Translations under genes and position numbers: made by a program
DNA from: JBKECO01 sp047974745
GTDB lineage: Bacteria > Bacillota > Clostridia > Lachnospirales > Lachnospiraceae
Assembly: GCA_047974745.1 (NCBI GenBank)
Contig: JBKECO010000050.1
Span: 1-42,339, forward strand
Direction of reading: 5' to 3'
DNA: 42,339 nucleotides
Shown: piece after piece, positions 15,942 through 23,129 of the stretch
Numbering within the stretch: the stretch's first letter is position 1
Layout: every line of letters begins with the position of its first letter
Notes under the pieces: generated by a model
Databases searched by the model: none
What the model was told of the DNA's origin: nothing
What the model saw: only the letters and a program-made list of their open reading frames with translations

Positions 15942-15977
15942 AAAATCCTCCTTTTCCCCCAAAGGGAGGATTTTTTT
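15942..15977 (+). terminator. Terminator of agrBD
   Basis: An AATCCTCC/GGAGGATT stem extended by TTT/AAA past one bulged G, with a C-rich loop, is followed by seven Ts (15971-15977). Confidence 0.8.
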
Positions 15978-16005
15978 GACTAGCAGAGACAAGGATGGTC
16001 GCCGC

Positions 16006-17331
16006 ATGAAAATGAAAGAAATTCTGGATGAATACAAGGGAAAGTGGAATAAAAAATCTTACTCCATTCCAAACAGTGATTTGGAACATTTGAAGGAACA
16101 TTTGATGGAAGGGCGGCTTGAGAATGCACAGAAGAGAATCTGTCTGTCTCTGATCCAGTTTGCTAATCTGGAATCGCTATGTCATCTGCTAGAGGGTGAA
16201 AAACAGGAAAATCTGTCGAGCCGTCTGATTTTTCGACTAAGGGAAAGTTTTCCGGAATATAGGATGTATACACTAAGCTATGATAAGATTCTTCTTTATG
16301 CAGAGGAAGTGAATGAAGAATACTTTTGCCAGGTCATACGCTCCTATATTATGGAACAGAATTCCCCATTGATGATCAGAGAGCTCCCGTTTACGATTCA
16401 GCACCAGGCAGCGGTTACGGAGGGCAGTGTTTCGGACAGCCTGGATGAGCTGATGTACAGACTGCACAGAACATTGGATCTGGTCTGTAAACTGGGCAGG
16501 AATATATTAAGATATCAGACGGAGGCATCCAATTCTGTTGATCGCTTCTATATCACACTTGCGGATATCATAAATGGTATTAAGAATGAAGAGTTCTTTC
16601 TGGTATATCAGCCCAAGGTGGATTGTGAGGATGGCTCTCTAAAAGGTGTTGAAGTGCTTTTAAGATGGGGCAGACAGGAGTATCAGAGGCTTCCGATTTT
16701 TGAAGTGATTCAGATGGCTGAGGAAATGGGACTGATCAATTTTATCACGGAATGGATCATTGATAAGGTCGTTACCCAGCAGTATGTTTGGCAGAAAAGC
16801 GGAATTTTTGTAAAAACTGCAATTAACATTTCAGTAAATGATGTAACGAATCCAAACCTGCTTCGCAAAATGGATCATGCAATCAAGGGATATAGCATCA
16901 AACCAGAGTATTTTGAAATTGAGCTGACGGAGCACGCGATCATCAAAGATGAAGAGTATATTTTTCATACGCTGAGAAAATTTCAGCAGCTGGGAATATC
17001 CGTTTCACTGGATGATTATGGGACGGGGCACAATTCATTGATCTATCTTCTGGAAAACAAGTTTCGTTTTGACAATATTAAAATTGACAAGCTGTTCATA
17101 GCCGGAATTGAAAGCCACAGCATGGAAGCTCTGGTCTCAGGAATTATTGAAGCAGCACATGGTGTACAGTCTAAGGTCATTGCTGAGGGGATCGAGAAAA
17201 AAGCTCAGGCAGATGCCCTGAAAAAATTAGGCTGCGATACGCTGCAGGGATACTATTACAGTAAACCGCTGGAAAGAAAACAATTTGAAGTGTATTACAA
17301 TTTGTATGAGAATAGACATATGATATGTTAA
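16006..17331 (+). CDS. c-di-GMP phosphodiesterase (degenerate GGDEF plus EAL)
   Basis: 441 residues from ATG 16006. The EAL domain (about 183-435) has all the key blocks: EVLLRW (E216), INISVND (N274), FEIELTEHAI (E309), SLDDYGTGHNSL (D336, D337), IKIDKLF (K362), VIAEGIE (E395) and QGYYYSKP. It should hydrolyse c-di-GMP. The region around 85-165 aligns by position with a GGDEF domain, but the active-site loop is replaced by YDKILLY, so no cyclase activity is expected. No membrane segment or sensor domain is seen. The ribosome site is weak (AAGGA at 10 nt), and an earlier TTG lies in the agrD terminator. It lies directly behind agrD but after the terminator. Confidence 0.9.
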   Translation: MKMKEILDEYKGKWNKKSYSIPNSDLEHLKEHLMEGRLENAQKRICLSLIQFANLESLCHLLEGEKQENLSSRLIFRLRESFPEYRMYTLSYDKILLYAEEVNEEYFCQVIRSYIMEQNSPLMIRELPFTIQHQAAVTEGSVSDSLDELMYRLHRTLDLVCKLGRNILRYQTEASNSVDRFYITLADIINGIKNEEFFLVYQPKVDCEDGSLKGVEVLLRWGRQEYQRLPIFEVIQMAEEMGLINFITEWIIDKVVTQQYVWQKSGIFVKTAINISVNDVTNPNLLRKMDHAIKGYSIKPEYFEIELTEHAIIKDEEYIFHTLRKFQQLGISVSLDDYGTGHNSLIYLLENKFRFDNIKIDKLFIAGIESHSMEALVSGIIEAAHGVQSKVIAEGIEKKAQADALKKLGCDTLQGYYYSKPLERKQFEVYYNLYENRHMIC

Positions 17332-17363
17332 AGGAGTCCTTGCGTATTTGCAGGGGCTCCTTT
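17330..17363 (+). terminator. Hairpin after the EAL gene, before the antiporter operon
   Basis: AAAGGAG pairs with CTCCTTT, continued by TCCTTGC/GCAGGGG with G-U pairs. Only 26 bp separate it from mrpE, leaving no room for a promoter after it. A weak TTACAA (17295-17300)-18-TATGAT (17319-17324) inside the EAL gene could drive the antiporter operon through this hairpin. Confidence 0.65.
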
Positions 17364-17389
17364 ATCATATAGGGTAAAGAGGGAGGTGG

Positions 17390-17869
17390 ATGGATCGAAT
17401 GCTGAAAATCAGAAGAAATATAGTGTTCCTTTTATTTTTTACAGTTGTCTGGATACTGCTGAACGAAGAAATTTCAGTTCTGACTGTGGTTTCCGGCGTC
17501 ATTCTTTCAGAGGTGACACTTATCTTTGTCAACCGCTTTCTAACAGATAAGAACTACATTGATTCCTATAGCATTCAGACGCGAGTCATGCTGAAGTATT
17601 TTGTGGTCCTGATCTATCACATCTATGAATCAGGGATTTCCTCACTCGTCAAAATCGTTAAGGGGGAGGAAAAAGTAGGCATCTACCATTATCGAACCGA
17701 ACTGACGGAGGATATGAGGATCGGCCTGCTGGCAAATGCAATTACATCGACACCGGGCACGGTAACGATCAATAAGAAAGGTCAGGAGCTTGAGATCCTG
17801 CATTTGGGAGAGTTCGACAGGAAAGTCATAGATACATTTGAAGCGATTTTGAAGGAGAAGAAAAAATGA
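17390..17869 (+). CDS. mrpE: Mrp/Mnh cation:proton antiporter subunit E
   Basis: 159 residues with N-terminal membrane segments (FLLFFTVVWILL; VSGVILSEVTLIF) and the C-terminal soluble block ANAITSTPGTVTI, matching the LTPGT signature of MnhE/MrpE. First gene of an eight-gene translationally coupled operon (order E-F-G-MbhD-like-MbhE-like-B-C-D). GGGAGG lies close to ATG 17390 (spacing 3); ATG 17399 is an alternative. MrpE is a structural subunit of the multi-subunit Na+(K+)/H+ antiporter. Confidence 0.88.
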   Translation: MDRMLKIRRNIVFLLFFTVVWILLNEEISVLTVVSGVILSEVTLIFVNRFLTDKNYIDSYSIQTRVMLKYFVVLIYHIYESGISSLVKIVKGEEKVGIYHYRTELTEDMRIGLLANAITSTPGTVTINKKGQELEILHLGEFDRKVIDTFEAILKEKKK

Positions 17870-18126
17870 CCTTTTTTAATATTGTGCTGGGAATCATTCT
17901 GCTTTTAATCATACTGGCACTGGTCAGGACACTGATCGGACCAACAATGTGGGATCGACTTCTTGGATTTAACATGATTTCAGCAAACATCGTATTGGGA
18001 ATCGTGATTCTGGCATACGTGCTGGATACCTCTTACTTTCTGGATGTAGCACTAGCCTATGCAATTCTTGGATTTATAGGAACGATCTTGATTGCAAGAT
18101 ATCTGGCAAGGGAGGATGAGGAATGA
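17866..18126 (+). CDS. mrpF: Mrp/Mnh antiporter subunit F
   Basis: 86 residues, three membrane helices. LIGPTMWDRLLGFNMISA matches the GPT-DR block of MrpF, and the C-terminal helix with DVALAYAILGFIGTI is also typical. The start overlaps the mrpE stop as ATGA, and the mrpG start overlaps its own stop in the same way. It is a small membrane subunit needed for antiporter assembly. Confidence 0.9.
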   Translation: MTFFNIVLGIILLLIILALVRTLIGPTMWDRLLGFNMISANIVLGIVILAYVLDTSYFLDVALAYAILGFIGTILIARYLAREDEE

Positions 18127-18419
18127 CAGCACTATTGGGAAAGATCATTATAATCATTGCACTGCTTTTTATGGTTCTTGGAGTGGCAGGTCTGTTTCGA
18201 TTCAAGGGGTTCTATCATAGAATACTGATCACTTCAAAGGTCGAGGTCCTTGGATTCATAACGATCATGATCGGAATCATGATGAATTCCGGATTTAATT
18301 TTTTTACAGGGAAGGTCTTTCTCATTATGATGGTCATGATTATTACGAATCCCCTTGCGACCCATGCGATTGCCCGATCTGCATACAGAAGCGGGCATAA
18401 ACTGAGAAAAGGAGAGTAA
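18123..18419 (+). CDS. mrpG: Mrp/Mnh antiporter subunit G
   Basis: 98 residues, three membrane helices. GVAGLFRFKGFYHRI and TNPLATHAIARSAY match the two conserved blocks of MrpG (FYxRxHA-type and T-P-AHAIARAA). The ATGA overlap with mrpF indicates translational coupling; the next gene starts 1 nt after its stop. Confidence 0.9.
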   Translation: MTALLGKIIIIIALLFMVLGVAGLFRFKGFYHRILITSKVEVLGFITIMIGIMMNSGFNFFTGKVFLIMMVMIITNPLATHAIARSAYRSGHKLRKGE

Positions 18420-18420
18420 T

Positions 18421-18960
18421 ATGTTTGAAAAAGTAACGCTGATTCTCTTGATCATACTGGCGATCGCTTCGATCAATACGGTGTCACTTCGAAAGGCTGT
18501 CATTTTTCTTGCAATTTTTTCACTGATCAGTTCCTTTGCCTTTTTGATCTACAGGGCGCCTGATGTGGCGATCGCAGAGGCTATTATTGGTGCAGCCTTT
18601 ACGACAATTATCTTTCTGGTGGCGATCCAGCAGCAAAAAGGGATACATTTCTATATCCTTGCATCAAAAGAAGGAAAAGATACCGGCCAGGAACCCGCAG
18701 CATATCAGGCTGCGATCGATACGATCGAGCAGTTCTTATGGGAGAAGGAGCTTGAGCCAAAACAGATCCGTTCTGCAGTCAGACTTGCAGATATACTCTA
18801 CAAGGATGATTTTGATTATATCCTGCTCTGGAACAACGTAAGTCCAGTCTTATATGGTAGAAATGAGGATCACCATTTGGATGAAATGGAAACTCTGTTC
18901 GCAAAAAATCCCGATCTGGACATTCGATTCATCCGCACACAGGAAAGGGTAGAATCATGA
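18421..18960 (+). CDS. MbhD-like (DUF4040) antiporter subunit with cytosolic extension
   Basis: 179 residues. The first about 85 form three helices with APDVAIAEAIIGAAFTTIIFL, the DUF4040 signature found in the C-terminal part of MrpA and in MbhD of membrane-bound hydrogenases/Mrp-like complexes. The last about 90 residues are hydrophilic (KQIRSAVRLADILYKDD) and not recognised; they are longer than a typical MbhD. The start is preceded by GGAG, and the stop overlaps the next gene as ATGA. Confidence 0.8.
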   Translation: MFEKVTLILLIILAIASINTVSLRKAVIFLAIFSLISSFAFLIYRAPDVAIAEAIIGAAFTTIIFLVAIQQQKGIHFYILASKEGKDTGQEPAAYQAAIDTIEQFLWEKELEPKQIRSAVRLADILYKDDFDYILLWNNVSPVLYGRNEDHHLDEMETLFAKNPDLDIRFIRTQERVES

Positions 18961-19229
18961 GAAGACGTATGTCATTCGCAATCTTATTTTCTGCTGTGGC
19001 TGTTTACGTGATCTTTATCTATGCCTCCACGAAGACGAATATTTCACAGTACACGATGAACTATTATCTGGAGCACTTTTATACAGACACATGGGCGGAA
19101 AATGCGGTAACTGCCATCTATCTTAATTACAGAATGTTCGACAGTGTTTTTGAGACGCTGATGCTTTTGATCAGTGCAGCAGCTGTCATTAGTTTTTCAA
19201 GGAGGAGCGATCATGAAAAAGGAGTCTGA
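18957..19229 (+). CDS. MbhE-like antiporter subunit
   Basis: 90 residues with an N-terminal helix, an external loop and a C-terminal helix. ENAVTAIYLNYRMFDSVFETLMLL corresponds to the NVV-ILvDfRgfDTlgEi-L block at the very end of MrpA and in MbhE. Together with the preceding gene it supplies, as separate proteins, what is the C-terminal part of MrpA in classical operons. It overlaps mrpB by 17 nt. Confidence 0.75.
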   Translation: MRRRMSFAILFSAVAVYVIFIYASTKTNISQYTMNYYLEHFYTDTWAENAVTAIYLNYRMFDSVFETLMLLISAAAVISFSRRSDHEKGV

Positions 19230-19599
19230 AATCATCATCAGCATGACCGGACTGGTATACCCCCTGATCATCCTGTTCGGGCTCTATATTATTCTTAACG
19301 GAGATGACAGTCCCGGAGGGGGATTTCAGGGCGGTGCGGTGCTTGCATCTGTGTTCATTAGCAGATATTTGGTAGACCATAGGAACAGTGTGAGGGTAAA
19401 AATACTTCAGATCTCTGAAAAAATATTGTTTCTTGGAATTTTAATGCTGGCGGGAGTTTTTATTTTCTACCAGCTGCACGCAGTCAGCGGTGCAATGAAT
19501 CTTGTCTATCTAAAGATCATGAACATGCTGATTGGGCTGAAGGTATTTTGCGGACTGACGATTATTTTTGTCAGATTTGCTTTTTGGGAGAATGAATAA
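19213..19599 (+). CDS. mrpB: Mrp/Mnh antiporter subunit B
   Basis: 128 residues, four membrane helices. The loop GDDSPGGGFQGGAVLAS is the invariant MrpB/MnhB signature (PGGGFQGG). ATG 19213 has AGGAGG at 7 nt spacing; longer in-frame starts upstream lack one. It overlaps the preceding gene, and the mrpC start overlaps its stop as TAATG. Confidence 0.93.
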   Translation: MKKESEIIISMTGLVYPLIILFGLYIILNGDDSPGGGFQGGAVLASVFISRYLVDHRNSVRVKILQISEKILFLGILMLAGVFIFYQLHAVSGAMNLVYLKIMNMLIGLKVFCGLTIIFVRFAFWENE

Positions 19600-19967
19600 T
19601 GTTAGATCTAATCAATGGAGAGGTCGTTGGAATCCTTTTGTTCTTTATTGGATTGTGGGGACTCATTGCCAGGAGAAATGTTATAAAGTCGATTATCTCG
19701 ATCGGTATTATGCAGACAGCTGTGATACTGTTCTTTCTAAGTGAAAACGCGAGCAGTGAGCTGATCGCACCAATTCTTACGAGTTCAGATTCAGGCCGTT
19801 ATGCAGATCCACTGCCACAAGCTCTGATGATTACGGAGATCGTGATCGGAGCCGGAATTACAGCAGCGGCACTTGTTATGTTCATTCATCTTTTTCATAA
19901 ACATGGATCGACGAACTGGTATACATTAAGAGATAAAAAAGCACAGAAAAGGAAAAGAAATAAATGA
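19599..19967 (+). CDS. mrpC: Mrp/Mnh antiporter subunit C (NuoK-like)
   Basis: 122 residues, three helices and a basic C-terminal tail (KKAQKRKRNK). GRYADPLPQALMITEIVIGAGITAA matches the DPLPQALvLTAIVI block of MrpC/NuoK, here with Glu in place of the usual Ala (TEIVI). Start and stop overlap both neighbours. NuoK-like subunits take part in ion translocation. Confidence 0.93.
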   Translation: MLDLINGEVVGILLFFIGLWGLIARRNVIKSIISIGIMQTAVILFFLSENASSELIAPILTSSDSGRYADPLPQALMITEIVIGAGITAAALVMFIHLFHKHGSTNWYTLRDKKAQKRKRNK

Positions 19968-21574
19968 TATTAGTATGGATGATCTTATTGCCGATCGCTG
20001 TAGGCCTGCTATGTTATTTGATTCCGATTGGGCTGGGACGAATTGCTGCTGTACTGACACATCTGTTTATGCTTGGCTTGGCCGGATATCTTTACATGCT
20101 TTTACGAACAGAAGACGAGATGGTGCTAAATGTAGGAGGCTGGCCTGATTATATAGGGATTTCACTAAGGGTAGATCACCTTGGAGTTATCATGGTGCTT
20201 TTAACGGCTCTGATTTTTCTGGCGGTCAGCAGTTTTTATCTGAAGGCAGCCTATACAGATTCGAAAATGATATTTCTTCTGTTGACCATGGAGGGTCTGA
20301 TTACCGGAATCTTTCTGGCATGTGATCTGTTCACGATTTTTATTCTGATCGAGGTATCTGTCCTTGTCATCAGTATTCTTATCATGTACAAGAAGGATAG
20401 CCAGGCGATCTATGACGGTATTTTGTATTTGTTGCTGAATACAGTTGCTATGATTTTTTTTGTATTCGGACTGGCGATACTGTATAAAATGACCGGAGTA
20501 CTCGATATACGAGGGATATATGAACAGCTTGGATACCTAGAGGACAAAAAAGCGATCATTCTTCCCTATGCATTTATTCTGACTGCTGTTAGCCTGAAAG
20601 CCGCTCTGATGCCTTTGTTCAGCTGGCTTCCAAGGGCACATGGTACACCAAGTGCGCCTTCAGCGGTTTCTGCGATCTTATCAGCACTTTATATTAAAAC
20701 GGGAATCTATCTTTTTATCCGAGTCCAGACCATGTTCTCCCCTGTCATAGATACGAGCCAGCTGTTCCTGGTTCTGGGGTGTATTACAGCTCTTATCGGT
20801 GCAGTATTTGCCCTTTCGCAACAGGATATCAAGCTGCTTCTTGCATATTCCACAGTATCCCAGATGGGTCTTGTCATGATGGGAATCAATCTAGGCAGCG
20901 TGCCTGCTCAAATGGGAGCAGTCTATCATCTAGTCAGCCATTCACTGTTCAAGGTACTTCTTTTTCTGTCTGCCGGACTCTTGATCGAAGAGTACAAGAC
21001 CAGAGAGATCGGGGAAATCAGGGGAGTAATTAAGCGTATGCCATTGACAGCAGCAGCGATCTTCACAGGTCTGTGCGGATTGACAGGAGCCCCCTTTTAT
21101 AACGGGAGTATTTCTAAATACTGGATTTCCTATGGAGCGAAAGGAACCTGGGTGGAATATGCGTTGATTCTGATCAATTTTGCGACCATACTTTATGCAC
21201 TGAAATTCGGTCGCATGCTTTTTGGTAACAGCGGCATTGCCAGAAGAGCAGTACAGCCATCCCAGAAAATCACCGTTTTTCTGCTGTGTGCTGGCGTCTT
21301 GTTCAGTGGACTATTTGGTTCGGCCTTGATGCAGAGCCTGCTGTCCGCCGAACTCTCTTTTTCCTGGAGTGAATATATGATCAAGCAGCTGATCTATGTG
21401 GGTTCTCTCCTAGGTGGACTTTTGGTCTATGGACTGCGGAGAAGAACCAGAAAAATACACATGATGATCTATGAGATGGAGCTGGATTTCAATGGCCTTT
21501 GTTTTATGATCAGCCTGTTTTTTATTTTTTTAATTGTTTACACACATTTTATGATATCTGCAGGACTTTTGTGA
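19964..21574 (+). CDS. mrpD: Mrp/Mnh antiporter subunit D (NuoN-like ion pump)
   Basis: 536 residues, about 14 helices. The ion-path residues of the NuoN/MrpD family are visible: Glu130 (FTIFILIEVS), Lys212 (TAVSLKAALMP) and Lys245 (SALYIKTGIYL), with the WLPRAHGTPSAPSAVSAILS block between them and HSLFKVLLFL later. It is the only large NuoL/M/N-type subunit in the operon; the MrpA (NuoL-like) subunit is absent. The ATGA overlap with mrpC makes it the last coupled gene; the next coding sequence begins 79 nt downstream. Confidence 0.94.
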   Translation: MILVWMILLPIAVGLLCYLIPIGLGRIAAVLTHLFMLGLAGYLYMLLRTEDEMVLNVGGWPDYIGISLRVDHLGVIMVLLTALIFLAVSSFYLKAAYTDSKMIFLLLTMEGLITGIFLACDLFTIFILIEVSVLVISILIMYKKDSQAIYDGILYLLLNTVAMIFFVFGLAILYKMTGVLDIRGIYEQLGYLEDKKAIILPYAFILTAVSLKAALMPLFSWLPRAHGTPSAPSAVSAILSALYIKTGIYLFIRVQTMFSPVIDTSQLFLVLGCITALIGAVFALSQQDIKLLLAYSTVSQMGLVMMGINLGSVPAQMGAVYHLVSHSLFKVLLFLSAGLLIEEYKTREIGEIRGVIKRMPLTAAAIFTGLCGLTGAPFYNGSISKYWISYGAKGTWVEYALILINFATILYALKFGRMLFGNSGIARRAVQPSQKITVFLLCAGVLFSGLFGSALMQSLLSAELSFSWSEYMIKQLIYVGSLLGGLLVYGLRRRTRKIHMMIYEMELDFNGLCFMISLFFIFLIVYTHFMISAGLL

Positions 21575-21637
21575 TACAATCAAGTGACAAAATCGAGAGA
21601 CAACATCAAGAAACAAAATCAAGCGACAAAATTCAAC
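21573..21637. repeat. 13-bp imperfect tandem repeat, five copies
   Basis: Five units in register: GATACAATCAAGT, GACAAAATCGAGA, GACAACATCAAGA, AACAAAATCAAGC and GACAAAATTCAAC. The array starts at the mrpD stop codon and ends 4 bp before the AGGAGG of the aldolase-like gene, filling the whole intergenic space. No promoter or terminator is seen there. Confidence 0.85.
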
Positions 21638-21653
21638 AAATAGGAGGAGAAAA

Positions 21654-22946
21654 ATGGACTTAAAATGGCTACATCCTGCCCAGCAGATCGTAATGTTCAT
21701 GGACAGAATATATCACTATGGAATGACAACAACATCAGGAGGGAATCTCTCCATCAAAGACGAGGAAGGAAATATCTGGATCTCACCAGCAGGAATTGAT
21801 AAAAGTTCACTGACGATTAAGGATATCGTATGCGTGAGACCTGATGGTACAGTGGAAGGTATGCACAAGCCCTCCAGTGAATTTCCTTTTCATAAAAGTA
21901 TTTACGAAGCAAGACCGGATCTAGAGGCGATCGTGCACGCCCATCCACCAGCACTTGTAGCTTTTTCGATCGCAAGAAAGCTTCCGAACACAAGGCTGAT
22001 TCCCAACATTCGACTCGTATGCGGCGGACTTGGACTGGCAGAATATGGTCTTCCGGGCAGTATGGATCTTGGAAAGAAGATCGCAGCACAGTTCGCAGAT
22101 GGCAATAATTCAGTCATTCTCGAGAATCATGGAGTCGTTGTTGGCGAAAAATCGCTTTTCCGTGCGTTCATGGCATTTGAAACACTGGATTTTTGTGCCA
22201 GACTTGAGGTAAATGCCAATCGTATCGGAAGTACAATTCCGCTTTCGGATATGGAGATCGAGCTTTCCAGAACAAAGAATAATGCATTGCTTGAGGATGA
22301 TCAGGATATGCAGCATTCTACCAAAGAGAAAGAGCTTCGGCAGGAAATGACGGCATTTATCCTAAGAGCCTATGACCAGCAGTTGTTTACCAGTACCCAG
22401 GGAACCTTCTCGCAGCGCTTAGAGGGTGAAAGCTTTTTGATCACTCCCTATAATAAAGACAGAAAGTATATGGAGCCTGAAGATCTAGTCAAGGTATGCG
22501 GTGATCGAAAACAGGCTGGAAAGATACCGAGCCGGTCTGTAAAGCTCCATCAGGAAATCTACAGGCAGCATCCCCATATCAATGCTATTATCATTGCGCA
22601 TCCGCCAAATATCATGGCTTACGCAGTAACAGACAAACGATTTGATTCCAGGACAATTCCGGAAAGCTATATTTTGATCAGAGAGCTTCCCAAACTTTCG
22701 TTTGGAGCAACATTTATTGATGTGGATAAAACAGCAGCAGTGTTCATGCCGCAGGTTCCAATTGCCATGGTCAAGAATGATTGCGTGATTTCTACTGGAA
22801 AGAGCCTGCTCGCAGCATTCGATGGACTTGAAGTCGTGGAATACAGTGCAAAAGCGGTCATTGATGCCGGTGCTCTAGGTGAAGTTGTTAAGATCGGAAA
22901 TAGAGAAGTTGCGGATCTGATCGAAGCATTTCATCTTCCCCAATAG
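21654..22946 (+). CDS. Tandem two-domain class II aldolase/adducin-family protein
   Basis: 430 residues made of two class II aldolase (AraD/FucA-like) domains, about 1-205 and 225-430. Domain 1 looks active: GGNLSI, SSEFPFH (E76), HAHPP (H95, H97) and ENHGVVV (H159) give the metal site and catalytic Glu of fuculose/ribulose-phosphate aldolases and epimerases. Domain 2 keeps the fold (STQGTFSQR, IAHPPN) but the Glu is lost (PSRSVKLH), one of the two paired His is Ile (I314), and the third His is Asp (D376). It may cleave or epimerise a sugar phosphate, the second domain being structural; the substrate is unknown. AGGAGG lies 6 nt before the ATG. Confidence 0.85.
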   Translation: MDLKWLHPAQQIVMFMDRIYHYGMTTTSGGNLSIKDEEGNIWISPAGIDKSSLTIKDIVCVRPDGTVEGMHKPSSEFPFHKSIYEARPDLEAIVHAHPPALVAFSIARKLPNTRLIPNIRLVCGGLGLAEYGLPGSMDLGKKIAAQFADGNNSVILENHGVVVGEKSLFRAFMAFETLDFCARLEVNANRIGSTIPLSDMEIELSRTKNNALLEDDQDMQHSTKEKELRQEMTAFILRAYDQQLFTSTQGTFSQRLEGESFLITPYNKDRKYMEPEDLVKVCGDRKQAGKIPSRSVKLHQEIYRQHPHINAIIIAHPPNIMAYAVTDKRFDSRTIPESYILIRELPKLSFGATFIDVDKTAAVFMPQVPIAMVKNDCVISTGKSLLAAFDGLEVVEYSAKAVIDAGALGEVVKIGNREVADLIEAFHLPQ

Positions 22947-22977
22947 TCTGACTGAAGAATACACCTGGAATTACACC

Positions 22978-23007
22978 ATAGCATTTTTTTGAGCAAAAAA
23001 ATGCTAT
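22978..23007. terminator. Hairpin terminator after the aldolase-like gene
   Basis: ATAGCATTTTTTT (22978-22990) pairs perfectly with AAAAAAATGCTAT (22995-23007) over a 4-nt loop: 13 bp, with a T run on the descending side of either strand. Confidence 0.7.
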
Positions 23008-23044
23008 ATTAAGAATATTTTGTGAACAAACTATGAATATTTAG

Positions 23045-23124
23045 TAAAATAATACTGAAAGAAACAAAAAAAGTCCTGACCTCCCTATGTTATATTGAAT
23101 TTATCAAAAATACATAGGGAGGTC
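23045..23124 (+). promoter_or_regulatory. Leader of the sugar ABC operon with ribosome-site-masking hairpin
   Basis: GACCTCCCTATGT (23078-23090) is a perfect 13-bp inverted repeat of ACATAGGGAGGTC (23112-23124), with a 21-nt loop. The 3' arm contains the GGGAGG ribosome site of the binding-protein gene at 23130. A possible -10 upstream (TAAAAT, 23045-23050, with TGTGAA at 23021-23026) would include the whole hairpin in the mRNA. Alternatively TATATT in the loop (23091-23096) may be the -10 and the repeat a DNA operator. Confidence 0.7.
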
Positions 23125-23129
23125 TTTTC

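Noticed and set aside
21573..21637. CRISPR-like array before the aldolase gene.
   Set aside because: Units are 13 bp, contiguous and imperfect with no spacers; no cas genes are present.
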